From 14-2 sp963628035 (lineage in GTDB: Bacteria; Bacillota; Clostridia; Lachnospirales; Lachnospiraceae), in contig CAVGED010000129.1 of the NCBI GenBank assembly GCA_963628035.1, positions 1-44,123 on the forward strand: a stretch of 44,123 nucleotides of DNA, written 5' to 3'. Of this stretch, positions 15,425 through 24,702 are shown piece by piece; position 1 is the first letter of the stretch; every line of letters begins with the position of its first letter. The translations under genes and the position numbers were made by a program. The notes beneath the pieces are model-generated. The model was not told the origin of the DNA, made no database searches, and saw only the letters and a list, made by a program, of their open reading frames with translations.

Positions 15425-16933
15425 TTGAAACAGCGTACGTATATCGCCATTGACCTGAAATCTTTTTATGCCTCCGTGGAGTGTCGGGAGCGGGGGCTGG
15501 ATCCGCTGGACACGAACCTCGTGGTGGCGGACGAGAGCCGGACGGATAAGACCATCTGTCTTGCGGTTACGCCGACATTAAAATCCTTTGGCATCCCGGG
15601 GCGTGCCAGATTGTTTGAAGTGAAGCAGAAGGTACAGGCCGTCAATGCCGGAAGGAAACAGAAGCTGCGGGGGAAGGCATTTTCCGGCAGCTCGCATTTC
15701 TATACAGAGCTGCAGAAGGATCCGACACTGGCGCTGGACTTCCTGATCGCACCGCCGCGCATGGCTTATTATATGGAATACAGTACCCGGATCTATGCCA
15801 TTTACATGAAGTATGTGGCACCGGAGGATGTGATTGTGTATTCCATTGACGAGGTCTTTATCGATGTGACCGCCTACCTCGACACCTATGGGCTGACACC
15901 CCGGGAGCTCGCCATGAAGATGATCCTGGATGTGCTGGAAAATACGGGCATCACGGCGACGGCCGGCATCGGCACGAACCTCTATCTCTGCAAGGTGGCC
16001 ATGGATGTCATGGCAAAGCATATTCCGGCAGATGAGAATGGTGTCCGGATCGCAGAGCTGGACGAGATGTCTTACCGGAAGGAATTCTGGTCCCATCGTC
16101 CCATTACGGATTTCTGGCGCGTGGGGCGTGGCTACGCGAAGAAGCTGGCAAATTACGGCATGTATACCATGGGGGATGTGGCGCGATGCTCGGCGCAAAA
16201 TGAGGAGCTGCTGTACCGGCTGTTCGGCATCAATGCGGAGCTTTTGATTGACCATGCCTGGGGATGGGAACCCTGTACAGTGGAGGCGGTCAAGGCCTAC
16301 CGGCCGGAAAACAACAGCATCAGCGCCGGGCAGGTATTGCAGTGTCCCTATGATGCGAAAAAGGCAAGGATCGTGCTGCGGGAAATGGCGGATGGCCTTT
16401 CGTTGGATTTGGTGGACAAGCGCCTGATGACCGACCAGATCGTGATCACCGTCGGCTATGATATCGAAAATCTGACAGACCCGGAACGAAGAAGACAATA
16501 TCGTGGGCCGGTGGTCACGGATCGTTACGGGCGACAGGTGCCGAAGCATGCCCACGGCACAGAGAACCTGGATAGCTTTTCGTCTTCTGCCCAGAAGATT
16601 ATGGAGGCCGCAACGGTATTGTATGATCGTGTGGTCGATCCGCAGCTTTTGATCCGGAGAATGAACATCACCGCCAATCATGTGCTGCGTGAAACTGAGG
16701 TACCGCGGAAAGAAGACGCCTATGAGCAATTGGACCTTTTCACGGATTATGCGGCACGGGAGGAAGAGAAAAAAGCAGAGAAGGAGAAGCTGGCCCGGGA
16801 GCGAAAGCTGCAGGAGGCAGAGCTGAATATCAAAAAACGCTTTGGAAAGAATGCGATTCTGAAGGGGATGAATTTTCAGGAGGGTGCGACCGCAAGGAGC
16901 AGAAATCAGCAGATCGGAGGACATAAGGCATGA
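15425..16933 (+). CDS. Y-family DNA polymerase, UmuC/UvrX-like
   Basis: 502 residues from a TTG at 15425, eight bases after GGGAGG; no ATG is better placed. The catalytic palm shows D10 in AIDLKSFYASVE and YSIDEVF (D142-E143), the metal ligands of translesion polymerases; thumb and little-finger domains follow to about residue 430, then a charged coiled tail. The long form and the YolD-like partner match the UvrX/UmuC branch of Firmicutes rather than short DinB. It copies past lesions at the cost of mutation. The stop overlaps the YolD-like start. The LexA-like site upstream suggests SOS control. Confidence 0.93.
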   Translation: MKQRTYIAIDLKSFYASVECRERGLDPLDTNLVVADESRTDKTICLAVTPTLKSFGIPGRARLFEVKQKVQAVNAGRKQKLRGKAFSGSSHFYTELQKDPTLALDFLIAPPRMAYYMEYSTRIYAIYMKYVAPEDVIVYSIDEVFIDVTAYLDTYGLTPRELAMKMILDVLENTGITATAGIGTNLYLCKVAMDVMAKHIPADENGVRIAELDEMSYRKEFWSHRPITDFWRVGRGYAKKLANYGMYTMGDVARCSAQNEELLYRLFGINAELLIDHAWGWEPCTVEAVKAYRPENNSISAGQVLQCPYDAKKARIVLREMADGLSLDLVDKRLMTDQIVITVGYDIENLTDPERRRQYRGPVVTDRYGRQVPKHAHGTENLDSFSSSAQKIMEAATVLYDRVVDPQLLIRRMNITANHVLRETEVPRKEDAYEQLDLFTDYAAREEEKKAEKEKLARERKLQEAELNIKKRFGKNAILKGMNFQEGATARSRNQQIGGHKA

Positions 16934-17349
16934 ACGAATATGAGGATATCATCCATCTGCCGCATCACGTCTCGAAAAAACACCCGCAGATGTCCATGCT
17001 GGATCGGGCGGCGCAGTTTTCGCCCTTTGCAGCATTGACCGGGTATGATGCGGCGGTGGAGGAGACCGCGCGACTGACGGACCGGCGGATTGAGCTGGAC
17101 GAGTATGAAATGCAGCATCTGGATGAACGCCTGCAGAAGCTCGCGCCGCTCGCGGCGGAACATCCGGAAATCAACGTCACCTATTTCCAGCCCGATGCCC
17201 GGAAAGATGGGGGCGAATACATTAGCATAACGGGTCAGGTGAAGAAAATGGATCATTATGCGCGGAAAATCATCCTGACGGACGGCACTTCCATTCCCAT
17301 CCGTGAGGTGATCGCGGTCAATGGAGAGCTGTTCCGGGCACAGGAATAA
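16930..17349 (+). CDS. YolD-like protein
   Basis: 139 residues starting inside the polymerase stop (ATGA overlap). It has the YolD-like signature SMLDRAAQFSPFAALTGYD at about 21-39, a helical middle and a beta-rich C-terminal half. YolD-like proteins are structurally related to UmuD and sit next to UvrX/UmuC-type polymerases in Firmicutes, where they probably modulate translesion activity. Tight overlap supports co-translation with the polymerase. Confidence 0.9.
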   Translation: MNEYEDIIHLPHHVSKKHPQMSMLDRAAQFSPFAALTGYDAAVEETARLTDRRIELDEYEMQHLDERLQKLAPLAAEHPEINVTYFQPDARKDGGEYISITGQVKKMDHYARKIILTDGTSIPIREVIAVNGELFRAQE

Positions 17350-17480
17350 AACGAAATTATGAAAAGGGAAACATACTGATAGGTGACAGCAGAACTTGTT
17401 TTGTGGTACTATCAAGATGCGTAAAATTTTGGATGAGTTTGCAGCTTTTCGTATGAAATAATGAGACAGGAGTCTTGAAG

Positions 17481-19148
17481 ATGAGAGAGAAGAAGACAGC
17501 GTTGGACTTTAAAAGGCTCACAGAGCAGATTCTGCAGGCATATCTGGATATTGATGAGAATATGGACGCTGCACTGTTGGATCTGCTGGACGACAGCATG
17601 AGCGTCATCGGTACCGGAAAGCATGAATTCTATCGGAACCTGCAGGAATTTATGTCTTCCTTTCTGATCGACGTGCAGGGGCGGGAAAGGGTACAGTTTT
17701 CCTGGCGTGATTTCACCGCTGAAGAACAGCGCCTGGGAGAAGAGCATGTGATGGTTTTCGGTTCTGTGGTGATCTGCGGCAAATTCGAGAGCGGATACAC
17801 CAGTGTGATTATGGATACGCGCTACACCATGATCTATGAGCTTGTTGACGGCAAATGGCGCGTGTTGCATATCCATCATTCCGTGCCGGACAAGGACCAG
17901 ATGGGAAATGAGGAATTTCCCCGTACACTGGGGCTGCAGATGGAGGAAGAGGTTCGGCAGAAGCTGATTGCGGCGAAGGAAGAGGCCGAAAAGGCCAATC
18001 GTGCTAAGACGGACTTTCTTCTGCGGATGTCCCACGACATCCGAACACCCATCAACGGCATCATGGGGATGCTGGATATCGGAGAACGCCACAAGGACGA
18101 TCTCGAAAAGCAGACGGAGTGCAGGGAAAAAATACGCAGCGCTTCAAAGATCTTGCTGGAGCTGGTCAATGAAGTTCTGGATATGAACAAGCTGGAATTC
18201 GGGGAAATGGTGCTGGAGCATGGGCCCTTTACGCTGGCCGCGTTGGCGGGGGAGGTTTGTCAGACCCTGAAAAAGCAGGCCGAGGAGAAAAATATTTCCA
18301 TCATAGAGGAGGACTGCAGTGCGAAGGACCTGCGGCTGCTGGGCAGTGCGCTTCATGTCAAGCGGCTGATGATGAACATCGTCGGCAATGCCATCAAGTA
18401 CAATAAGGATCATGGAAAGGTCTTTATTTCCTGCCGCGAGCTGAAGCGTGAAGGCGACAGGTGCTGGATCGAATTTCAGTGCCGTGATACGGGCATCGGC
18501 ATGCAGCCTGCATTTCTGGAACACATTTTCGAACCCTTTACCCAGGAAAATGTCTCCGCCCGCACAAAATACGAAGGTACCGGACTGGGCATGTCCATCG
18601 CAAAGAGCATTGTGGACAAGATGGAGGGCACCATTACGGTGGAGAGCGAAAAGGGAGTGGGTTCTGTCTTTCATGTGACACTGCCCTTCGCGCTGGACGG
18701 TTCCGCATCCGCGCAAAGAAAGGACCCGGTGAAGTCGTGCGTTTCTGTCAAGGGCATGAAGGTACTCCTGGCGGAAGACAATGAGCTAAACATGGACATT
18801 GCCCGTTTTCTGCTGGAGGAAGAGGGCATGCAGGTGGTGACGGCATGGAACGGCCGGGAGGCGGTGGAAGCATTCCGGAAGTCCTCTGTGGGCGAGTTCC
18901 AGGTCATTTTGATGGACGTTATGATGCCGGTGATGGACGGTTACGCGGCCACGCGGGAAATCCGGGCGATGGACCGGACGGATGCCGACATTCCCATCAT
19001 TGCCATGACTGCCAATGCCTTTACGGAGGACAAGATCAAGGCCCGGGAGGCCGGGATGAACGCGCATGTCGCAAAGCCCTTTGAGATGAAGCAGCTATTG
19101 CAGGTGATTGCCGGGATGGTGACGCAGAGAACGGAAACACCAGGCTGA
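17481..19148 (+). CDS. Cytosolic hybrid histidine kinase with SnoaL-like input domain
   Basis: 555 residues from ATG 17481, eight bases after ACAGGAG (a TTG six bases earlier is in frame but less well spaced). No membrane segment. Residues 5-135 form a SnoaL/NTF2-like cup, an unusual sensor for a kinase. Then a coiled helix (150-175), HisKA with SHDIRTP (H185), an ATPase domain with NAIKYN (N303), DTGIG and GTGLGM, and a receiver with D479 in LMDVMMP. It should autophosphorylate and relay to its own receiver. No DNA-binding domain or HPt is present, so the final acceptor is elsewhere. The solute-binding lipoprotein and a second hybrid kinase follow, suggesting one signalling unit. Confidence 0.92.
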   Translation: MREKKTALDFKRLTEQILQAYLDIDENMDAALLDLLDDSMSVIGTGKHEFYRNLQEFMSSFLIDVQGRERVQFSWRDFTAEEQRLGEEHVMVFGSVVICGKFESGYTSVIMDTRYTMIYELVDGKWRVLHIHHSVPDKDQMGNEEFPRTLGLQMEEEVRQKLIAAKEEAEKANRAKTDFLLRMSHDIRTPINGIMGMLDIGERHKDDLEKQTECREKIRSASKILLELVNEVLDMNKLEFGEMVLEHGPFTLAALAGEVCQTLKKQAEEKNISIIEEDCSAKDLRLLGSALHVKRLMMNIVGNAIKYNKDHGKVFISCRELKREGDRCWIEFQCRDTGIGMQPAFLEHIFEPFTQENVSARTKYEGTGLGMSIAKSIVDKMEGTITVESEKGVGSVFHVTLPFALDGSASAQRKDPVKSCVSVKGMKVLLAEDNELNMDIARFLLEEEGMQVVTAWNGREAVEAFRKSSVGEFQVILMDVMMPVMDGYAATREIRAMDRTDADIPIIAMTANAFTEDKIKAREAGMNAHVAKPFEMKQLLQVIAGMVTQRTETPG

Positions 19149-19181
19149 TACGGAACAAACGGGAAGCGGGAGAAGAGCAGA

Positions 19182-20696
19182 ATGAAGATCATAAAAACAG
19201 GTGCGAGATCATGGACCTGCCTGGGCATAGGGATGCTAATGTCGGCGGCGCTGCTGACGGGTTGTGGCGGTGCGAAGGGCAGCGTGGAGGCAACGGCAGG
19301 AAAAACCACTGTGAAGCTGGACCCCAACAATCCGGTTTCCCTGACCCTCTGGCATTATTACAACGGTGCCCAGCAGGCAGCCTTTGATGAGCTGCTGTCG
19401 GAATTCAACAGTACGGTGGGCAAGGATGAAGGCATCTACGTGGAGGGCTACAGCCAGGGCTCGGTATCGGACCTGGAGAAGGCGGTGACGGAATCTGCCG
19501 CCGGCAAGGTGGGAACCCAGAAATTGCCGGATCTGTTTTCTACCTATGCAGATACAGCCTATGCCATGGAACATCAGGACAAGCTGGTGGATCTTTCGCA
19601 GTATTTCACGGCGGAAGAGTTGTCTGAATATGTGGACAGCTATATGCAGGAAGGGTATTTCGACGACGACGGCGCGCTGTATCTGTTTCCGGTGGCGAAA
19701 TCCACGGAGATCATGATGCTCAATAAGACGGACTGGGATGACTTTGCGGAGGCCACCGGTGCCAGTCTCGATGACCTATCCACGACGGAGGGGATCACGG
19801 CTGTGGCCGAGGCCTACTATGCGTGGACCGATGCCCAGACACCGGATGTGCCGGATGACGGCCGGGCTTTCTATGGTCGGGATTCCATGTCGAATTATTT
19901 TGTGATCGGCATGCGGCAGATGGGAACCGATCTTTTCTCTGTGCAGGACGGAGAGGTGAACGTGCAGGCGGACAAGGAAAAAATCCGCCGTCTCTGGGAC
20001 AACTACTATGTGCCCTATGTGAAGGGATATTTTGACAGGGCTGGCAAGTTCCGCTCGGATGATGTGAAGACCGGAGAAATTCTGGCCTATACCGGTTCCA
20101 CGGCTTCCTCTATGTATTTCCCGGACCAGGTGGAGTTGTCGGACGGCAGCAGCAAGGCCATTGACTATCTTGTGCTGCCGGCACCGCTGATGGAGGGCGG
20201 CGTAAATGTGCGCGTACAGCAGGGAGCTGGTATGGCAGTGACCAAGTCAGATGCAGCGCACGAGTATGCGGCCTGTGAATTTCTGCGCTGGTTCACGCAA
20301 AAGGAGAACAACCTGCGCTTTGTCTGCGATGCGGCCTATTTCCCGGTGCGTAAGGATGCCAATACGGTGGAGGCGCTGAATCAGGTGATTCAGGAGAAGA
20401 ATATCACGGTCGACAGCAAGGCCTATGACTCCCTCACCAATGTGCTGGAGGACATGAAGGATACCAGCTTCTATACGTCCAAGTGCTTCGCCAACGGTTA
20501 TGCCACGCGGAAAATTCTTGACTATAACCTGTCGGACAAGGCAGAAGCGGACAAGGCGGCCATCGATGAAGCGGTGGCGGCGGGAGCGGATCGTGCCGAA
20601 GCGACTGCTGTCTATCTGACAGATGCAGTATTTGATCAGTGGTATGAGGAATTTGTGCAGGCACTGAATACAAGTGCCCATAAGCAGACCGATTAG
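19182..20696 (+). CDS. Extracellular solute-binding lipoprotein (ABC family 1), orphan of permeases
   Basis: 504 residues. A lipoprotein signal ends in LLTGC (C28), anchoring the protein outside the membrane. The mature part begins like sugar-binding family 1 proteins (LTLWHYYNGAQQAAFDELL) and keeps a two-lobe layout. No permease or ATPase gene is near; instead it is followed within two bases by a membrane hybrid kinase and preceded by another kinase. The likely job is presenting a ligand to the kinase ectodomain rather than transport. The ligand is unknown; carbohydrate is the family norm. Confidence 0.88.
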   Translation: MKIIKTGARSWTCLGIGMLMSAALLTGCGGAKGSVEATAGKTTVKLDPNNPVSLTLWHYYNGAQQAAFDELLSEFNSTVGKDEGIYVEGYSQGSVSDLEKAVTESAAGKVGTQKLPDLFSTYADTAYAMEHQDKLVDLSQYFTAEELSEYVDSYMQEGYFDDDGALYLFPVAKSTEIMMLNKTDWDDFAEATGASLDDLSTTEGITAVAEAYYAWTDAQTPDVPDDGRAFYGRDSMSNYFVIGMRQMGTDLFSVQDGEVNVQADKEKIRRLWDNYYVPYVKGYFDRAGKFRSDDVKTGEILAYTGSTASSMYFPDQVELSDGSSKAIDYLVLPAPLMEGGVNVRVQQGAGMAVTKSDAAHEYAACEFLRWFTQKENNLRFVCDAAYFPVRKDANTVEALNQVIQEKNITVDSKAYDSLTNVLEDMKDTSFYTSKCFANGYATRKILDYNLSDKAEADKAAIDEAVAAGADRAEATAVYLTDAVFDQWYEEFVQALNTSAHKQTD

Positions 20697-20697
20697 T

Positions 20698-23600
20698 ATG
20701 AAAAAGAGAAAGCGTTCGCTGATGCTCATCCTTTTGCTGCCCTTGCTTTTTGTGGTATTGCTGCAGGGTGCGCTTCCCTTCTCCGCGCTGCTCGTGAGCC
20801 GGACCAAGGAAACCATGATCGAGGCAGAAGTAAGCATCGACAGAAGTATAGTGGAAAACCGAAAAATTGCCTTGCAGAACGCCATGTCTGACCAGTGGGG
20901 GTCTGTAAGACGCGAAAGCTCGTATCTGACCAGCAGCCTGAAGTCCTATCTGGAGTCTCACAGCATGAGCATGAGCAGCTTTCTGGAGGACCGGGAGGCC
21001 AAGCAGGCCTACAGTGAAGAAGTTTTTCAGGAAATGATGGACTATCTGCAGCGGGATACCTCCAGCGGCCTTTTCCTGATCCTTTGCAATGGAGATTCGT
21101 CGGGAGGCGATTATACCGGCTTTTATCTGCGGGATTCTGATCCCACCACAGAGACCATGACCAATTCGGACCTTCTTCTGGAACGGGGGAGCAAGACATT
21201 GGCACAGACGACTAGAATCTCTCTGGACAATGCCTGGACCACCAATTTCCATTTCTTGAATCCGGGAGAGCGGGAAGCGGATGATTTCTTCTATAAACCC
21301 TATCTTCTGGCAATGGAGAACACGGATGTGGATATGGCCAGTCTGGCCTATTGGTCCATGCCGTTCGTACTGGAAGACAGTCGGATGGACAGCCATCAGA
21401 TGATCACGTATTCTATACCGCTGCTCTGTAATGGCACGGTTTACGGCATATTGGGTACGGAGGCGTCCACCGCCTATCTCATGAAGTCCTATCTGTCTGT
21501 GTATGATCTGGACAATAGCCAAAGGGCTGGCTATGTGCTGGCGGCAAGGCAGGCGGACGGAAGCTATCAGCGCATTACCGGCAAGGGCGTTCTTTATGAA
21601 GCCCTGGGGCAGGATGCGGACAGTTTTGTTCTGGACGAAACGAAGTACAGGGATTTGTATCAGGTTCGGGGCGTGCAGCAGGGCGTACAAAGCGTGTATG
21701 CGGCGGTCAGTCCGCTGGGGCTCTATGAAAATCAGGTGCCCTACGAAAACACCGATTGGGTGCTCCTTGGTTTCGTGACAGAGGAATCTGTTTTCGGTCT
21801 GGGCAACCGCCTGTATCAAATGATATTGACCACCATTGTGCTCTGCGCTGCGGTAGGTATGGTGGTGATGTTCGTTGTGGTGAACCGGGTGCTGCATCCT
21901 TTTCACCGGCTGATGGACAGCGTTCGGGGCGGCAGCGCCGGACTGAAGGCCTTTCGTCCCTCCCGGATCCTGGAGGTGGACGAGCTTCATGATGTGGTGG
22001 AGAAGCTGACCGACAGCGAGCTGAAGACACAACAGCAGCTGAATGAGGAAAAAGAACGCTACCGTGTCGCCATAGAAAGCTCCAATGATCTTTTCTTCAC
22101 GTATCGGGAAAAGGCCGGAACGCTGGAGTTGGTGAACAGTCGCTACTATGACGGCATCTGGCCATTGCATGCCTTCTGGGACCTGGTGGTCAAGCAGAAA
22201 TTGTCGGAGGAAGATCAGAAAAAGTGTACGCTGCTGTTTAAGGGCGAGGAGAAGGACCTGAAAGGGGAAATTTGTCTGCAGATGAAAGACGATCCGACGG
22301 GACACTGGTATGCCTATAAGGGCAGCGCGACGACGGATCCACAGAGTCAGGAGCGTCGCATCGTGGGCTATCTCCGGGACATTCACGACAGTAAAATGCA
22401 GGCGCTGGCGCGGGAAGAGAGAGAACGGCAGGATCCGGTGACCGGGTTTATCCGTATGGCACCGGGAAAGAAACAGATCGAGGAAAGCCGAAGACAGCAG
22501 CCTGATGGCGTCATGTTGCTCCTGGATCTCAATCGTTTCTCTTATATCGTGAACAACTGCGGACTTACCTTCGGTGATATATTGCTGCAGGAATTTGCCG
22601 GGCTGATCCGGGAAATGACGGAAAAACAGCTGGCATGCGAGGCGGTGCTGGTGCGGGCCGGCTCGGATGAGTTTCTGGTATGGCTTCCTGCTGTTTCTGT
22701 GGCGGCGTGTCGCCTGGCCCTGGCGGGATTGAAAAAAAGCTATGCCGGACTGGTGCGGAACAGTACACTGGAGCTCAGTTTTCATTGTGGTATGGCGGCA
22801 TCTGTTCCGGGGATTCCCACAGCGGATCTGATGCAACGGGCAGATGTGGCGCTGGCGGAGGCGAAAAAGCAGGAAGACTTCTGCCTGGAATGGAAGAGTA
22901 CGCAGCGCTATCTAGCAGAGCGGAAGCCCTTTGGCGAAATTGTTTCCCAGGGATACAGTGTCCGGGGCGGCCTGGCCTCTCTGGCACTGAACATTTTTGA
23001 CCGGAGCTTTGCGCTGGAGGCTTCGCTGGATCTCATTGCCCTGCGGATGCAGCGGGAGTTTGGTCTGGAGAATCTGCTGATCACCAGCTTAAATGCAAGC
23101 TATCTCACAAGCAGCGTGGATTACGAGTGGAAGTCCCTGGTGGGAAAGAAGGGATGGGTAGCCGCAATTCCCTGCACAGAAGCGCAGTTTCAGGAATGGA
23201 ACCGGCTGGCGCAGACCCATAAGCTGCAGCCGGTACGGCGGGAAAATGATGATACCATTCTGGGGCTGTCATTGCCCATGACGGACAATGGACAGTATGC
23301 CGGAGACATTTTCCTGCTGGGAATTACGGAAGACGTGCTGTCGGATCACAAAAAGAACAGTACACTTTGTGAGATCTGTACGATTATACAGAACTGCATC
23401 AATCAGAAACGGCATGACCAGTCGGCCCAGGCGAAGTCGGACTTCCTGGCCCGCATGTCCCATGAAATCCGTACCCCGATGAATGGTATCATCGGTATGA
23501 CGGAGATTGCGCTGCAGGAAAACCAGTCCGAGGAACGTCGCGTGGACTGCCTGAAGAAGGTGGAAAGCTCCTCGCATTATCTGTTGGGACTGCTGAACGA

Positions 23601-24546
23601 CATTCTGGATATGTCGAAGATCGAAAACGGAAAGATGAGCCTGAACATAGAGGCCTTCGACCTCCGGGTACTGCTGGAGAATCTGCATGCGGTACTGGAC
23701 GGCCGTTTCCTGGAGAAAGAGCAGAATTTCCGTATGGACATACAGCTGCAGCACACAAGCTTTCTGGGCGATCCCCTGCGGCTCAGTCAGGTGTTGGTGA
23801 ACCTTCTGGGCAACGCCAGCAAGTATTCTGCGGCGCAGACCGACATTATCCTGACGGTGCGGGAAAGTGAAGGCCCGGAAGGGGATGCGCTTCTGTATTT
23901 TGCGGTGCAGGATCACGGTGTCGGTATCGCGGAGGAAGACCAGCAACGGGTATTCCAGCGTTTTGAGCAGGTGGATGCCGTGGCGGCGAGACAGCAGGGC
24001 ACAGGCCTTGGTCTGGCCATCAGCAACCGCCTGGTGCGGCTCATGGGCAGCCGTATCGAGTTGGAAAGTGCGCTCGGAAAGGGCAGCTGCTTCTACTTCA
24101 CGCTGCAGCTGCCGAAGACTGTCCTGGAAAATACGACGGGTGAGGAAAAACAGCAGGAGAAGGACCTGACGGGAACACGGATTCTAGTGGCGGAGGACAA
24201 TGCCTTGAACATGGAGATTCTCTGCACCTTCCTCGAAACCCTTGGCTGTGTGCCGGAGGGCGCTGAGGACGGTCAGAAGGCGCTGGAGCGCTTCCGCGAG
24301 TCGCCGGTGGGCTATTATCAGCTGATTCTCATGGATGTGATGATGCCGGTGATGGACGGTCTGGAAGCAACCCATCAGATTCGTCTTTTACAGCGGGCAG
24401 ACAGCAAGACCATTCCCATCGCGGCCATCAGTGCCAATGCCTTCGATGAAGACATCCGACGTTCTTTGGCCAGCGGCATGAATGCCCATCTGTCAAAGCC
24501 GGTGGATATGGATAAATTGAGGGAGTTGCTGGAGGAGTTAATTTAA
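20698..24546 (+). CDS. Transmembrane hybrid sensor kinase with PAS-like and GGDEF-like domains
   Basis: 1282 residues from ATG 20698, one base after the lipoprotein stop; a GTG at 20674 is the alternative and neither has a strong ribosome binding site, so coupled translation is likely. Order: TM1 (about 10-33), an extracellular sensor (35-370, Cache-like), TM2 (373-396), a HAMP-like linker, a PAS-like domain (450-565), a GGDEF fold (577-735) whose signature reads GSDEF (655-659) without an RxxD inhibitory site, a GAF-like region (745-890), HisKA with SHEIRTP (H922), an ATPase domain (GTGLGL about 1101) and a receiver (D1213 in LMDVMMP). Kinase motifs look active; cyclase activity is uncertain. 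The lipoprotein upstream is the probable ligand-binding partner. Confidence 0.9.
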   Translation: MKKRKRSLMLILLLPLLFVVLLQGALPFSALLVSRTKETMIEAEVSIDRSIVENRKIALQNAMSDQWGSVRRESSYLTSSLKSYLESHSMSMSSFLEDREAKQAYSEEVFQEMMDYLQRDTSSGLFLILCNGDSSGGDYTGFYLRDSDPTTETMTNSDLLLERGSKTLAQTTRISLDNAWTTNFHFLNPGEREADDFFYKPYLLAMENTDVDMASLAYWSMPFVLEDSRMDSHQMITYSIPLLCNGTVYGILGTEASTAYLMKSYLSVYDLDNSQRAGYVLAARQADGSYQRITGKGVLYEALGQDADSFVLDETKYRDLYQVRGVQQGVQSVYAAVSPLGLYENQVPYENTDWVLLGFVTEESVFGLGNRLYQMILTTIVLCAAVGMVVMFVVVNRVLHPFHRLMDSVRGGSAGLKAFRPSRILEVDELHDVVEKLTDSELKTQQQLNEEKERYRVAIESSNDLFFTYREKAGTLELVNSRYYDGIWPLHAFWDLVVKQKLSEEDQKKCTLLFKGEEKDLKGEICLQMKDDPTGHWYAYKGSATTDPQSQERRIVGYLRDIHDSKMQALAREERERQDPVTGFIRMAPGKKQIEESRRQQPDGVMLLLDLNRFSYIVNNCGLTFGDILLQEFAGLIREMTEKQLACEAVLVRAGSDEFLVWLPAVSVAACRLALAGLKKSYAGLVRNSTLELSFHCGMAASVPGIPTADLMQRADVALAEAKKQEDFCLEWKSTQRYLAERKPFGEIVSQGYSVRGGLASLALNIFDRSFALEASLDLIALRMQREFGLENLLITSLNASYLTSSVDYEWKSLVGKKGWVAAIPCTEAQFQEWNRLAQTHKLQPVRRENDDTILGLSLPMTDNGQYAGDIFLLGITEDVLSDHKKNSTLCEICTIIQNCINQKRHDQSAQAKSDFLARMSHEIRTPMNGIIGMTEIALQENQSEERRVDCLKKVESSSHYLLGLLNDILDMSKIENGKMSLNIEAFDLRVLLENLHAVLDGRFLEKEQNFRMDIQLQHTSFLGDPLRLSQVLVNLLGNASKYSAAQTDIILTVRESEGPEGDALLYFAVQDHGVGIAEEDQQRVFQRFEQVDAVAARQQGTGLGLAISNRLVRLMGSRIELESALGKGSCFYFTLQLPKTVLENTTGEEKQQEKDLTGTRILVAEDNALNMEILCTFLETLGCVPEGAEDGQKALERFRESPVGYYQLILMDVMMPVMDGLEATHQIRLLQRADSKTIPIAAISANAFDEDIRRSLASGMNAHLSKPVDMDKLRELLEELI

Positions 24547-24558
24547 CACGTGAAAAAA

Positions 24559-24584
24559 AGAAGCGCCGCGAGGCGCTTCTTTTT
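24559..24584. terminator. Bidirectional terminator between the hybrid kinase and kdgK
   Basis: AAGAAGCGCC pairs with GGCGCTTCTT around GCGA, with an A-run before and T-run after. The two flanking operons converge here and share it. Confidence 0.8.
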
Positions 24585-24596
24585 GTGCAAGGCATC

Positions 24597-24702
24597 CAGT
24601 GGATAAGGAAGGCTTTGCAGCCGCAAAGCCTTTGATACGCTCGCCGCTAAGGCATCCACCGGGCGCCCGCCAGCCAAGCTGTCGCTCGGTCCAGTGGATA
24701 AT
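24597..24702 (+). repeat. Hairpin repeat, distant relative of the multi-hairpin family (copy D)
   Basis: The stretch between terminator and kdgK holds AAGGCTTTGC (24609-24618) paired with GCAAAGCCTT (24623-24632), then TGATACG and CTCGCC. The reverse strand of the element near uxaC has AGGCTTTGT/ACAAAGCCT followed by TGATACG and TTCGCC, so this looks related. CCAGTGGATAA occurs twice, at 24596-24606 and 24691-24701, bracketing the unit. The core stems b-d of other copies are missing. Confidence 0.45.

Noticed and set aside
15578..16924. A 448-codon minus-strand frame over the polymerase
   Set aside because: Shadow of the Y-family polymerase, whose catalytic motifs are in the plus frame.
19182..20696. 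A complete ABC sugar importer
   Set aside because: Only the binding protein is present; neighbours are kinases, with no permease or ATPase.
20434..22836. An 800-codon open frame on the minus strand
   Set aside because: It lies wholly antisense to the solute-binding protein and hybrid kinase, whose domains are clear; the translation has no recognisable domain.
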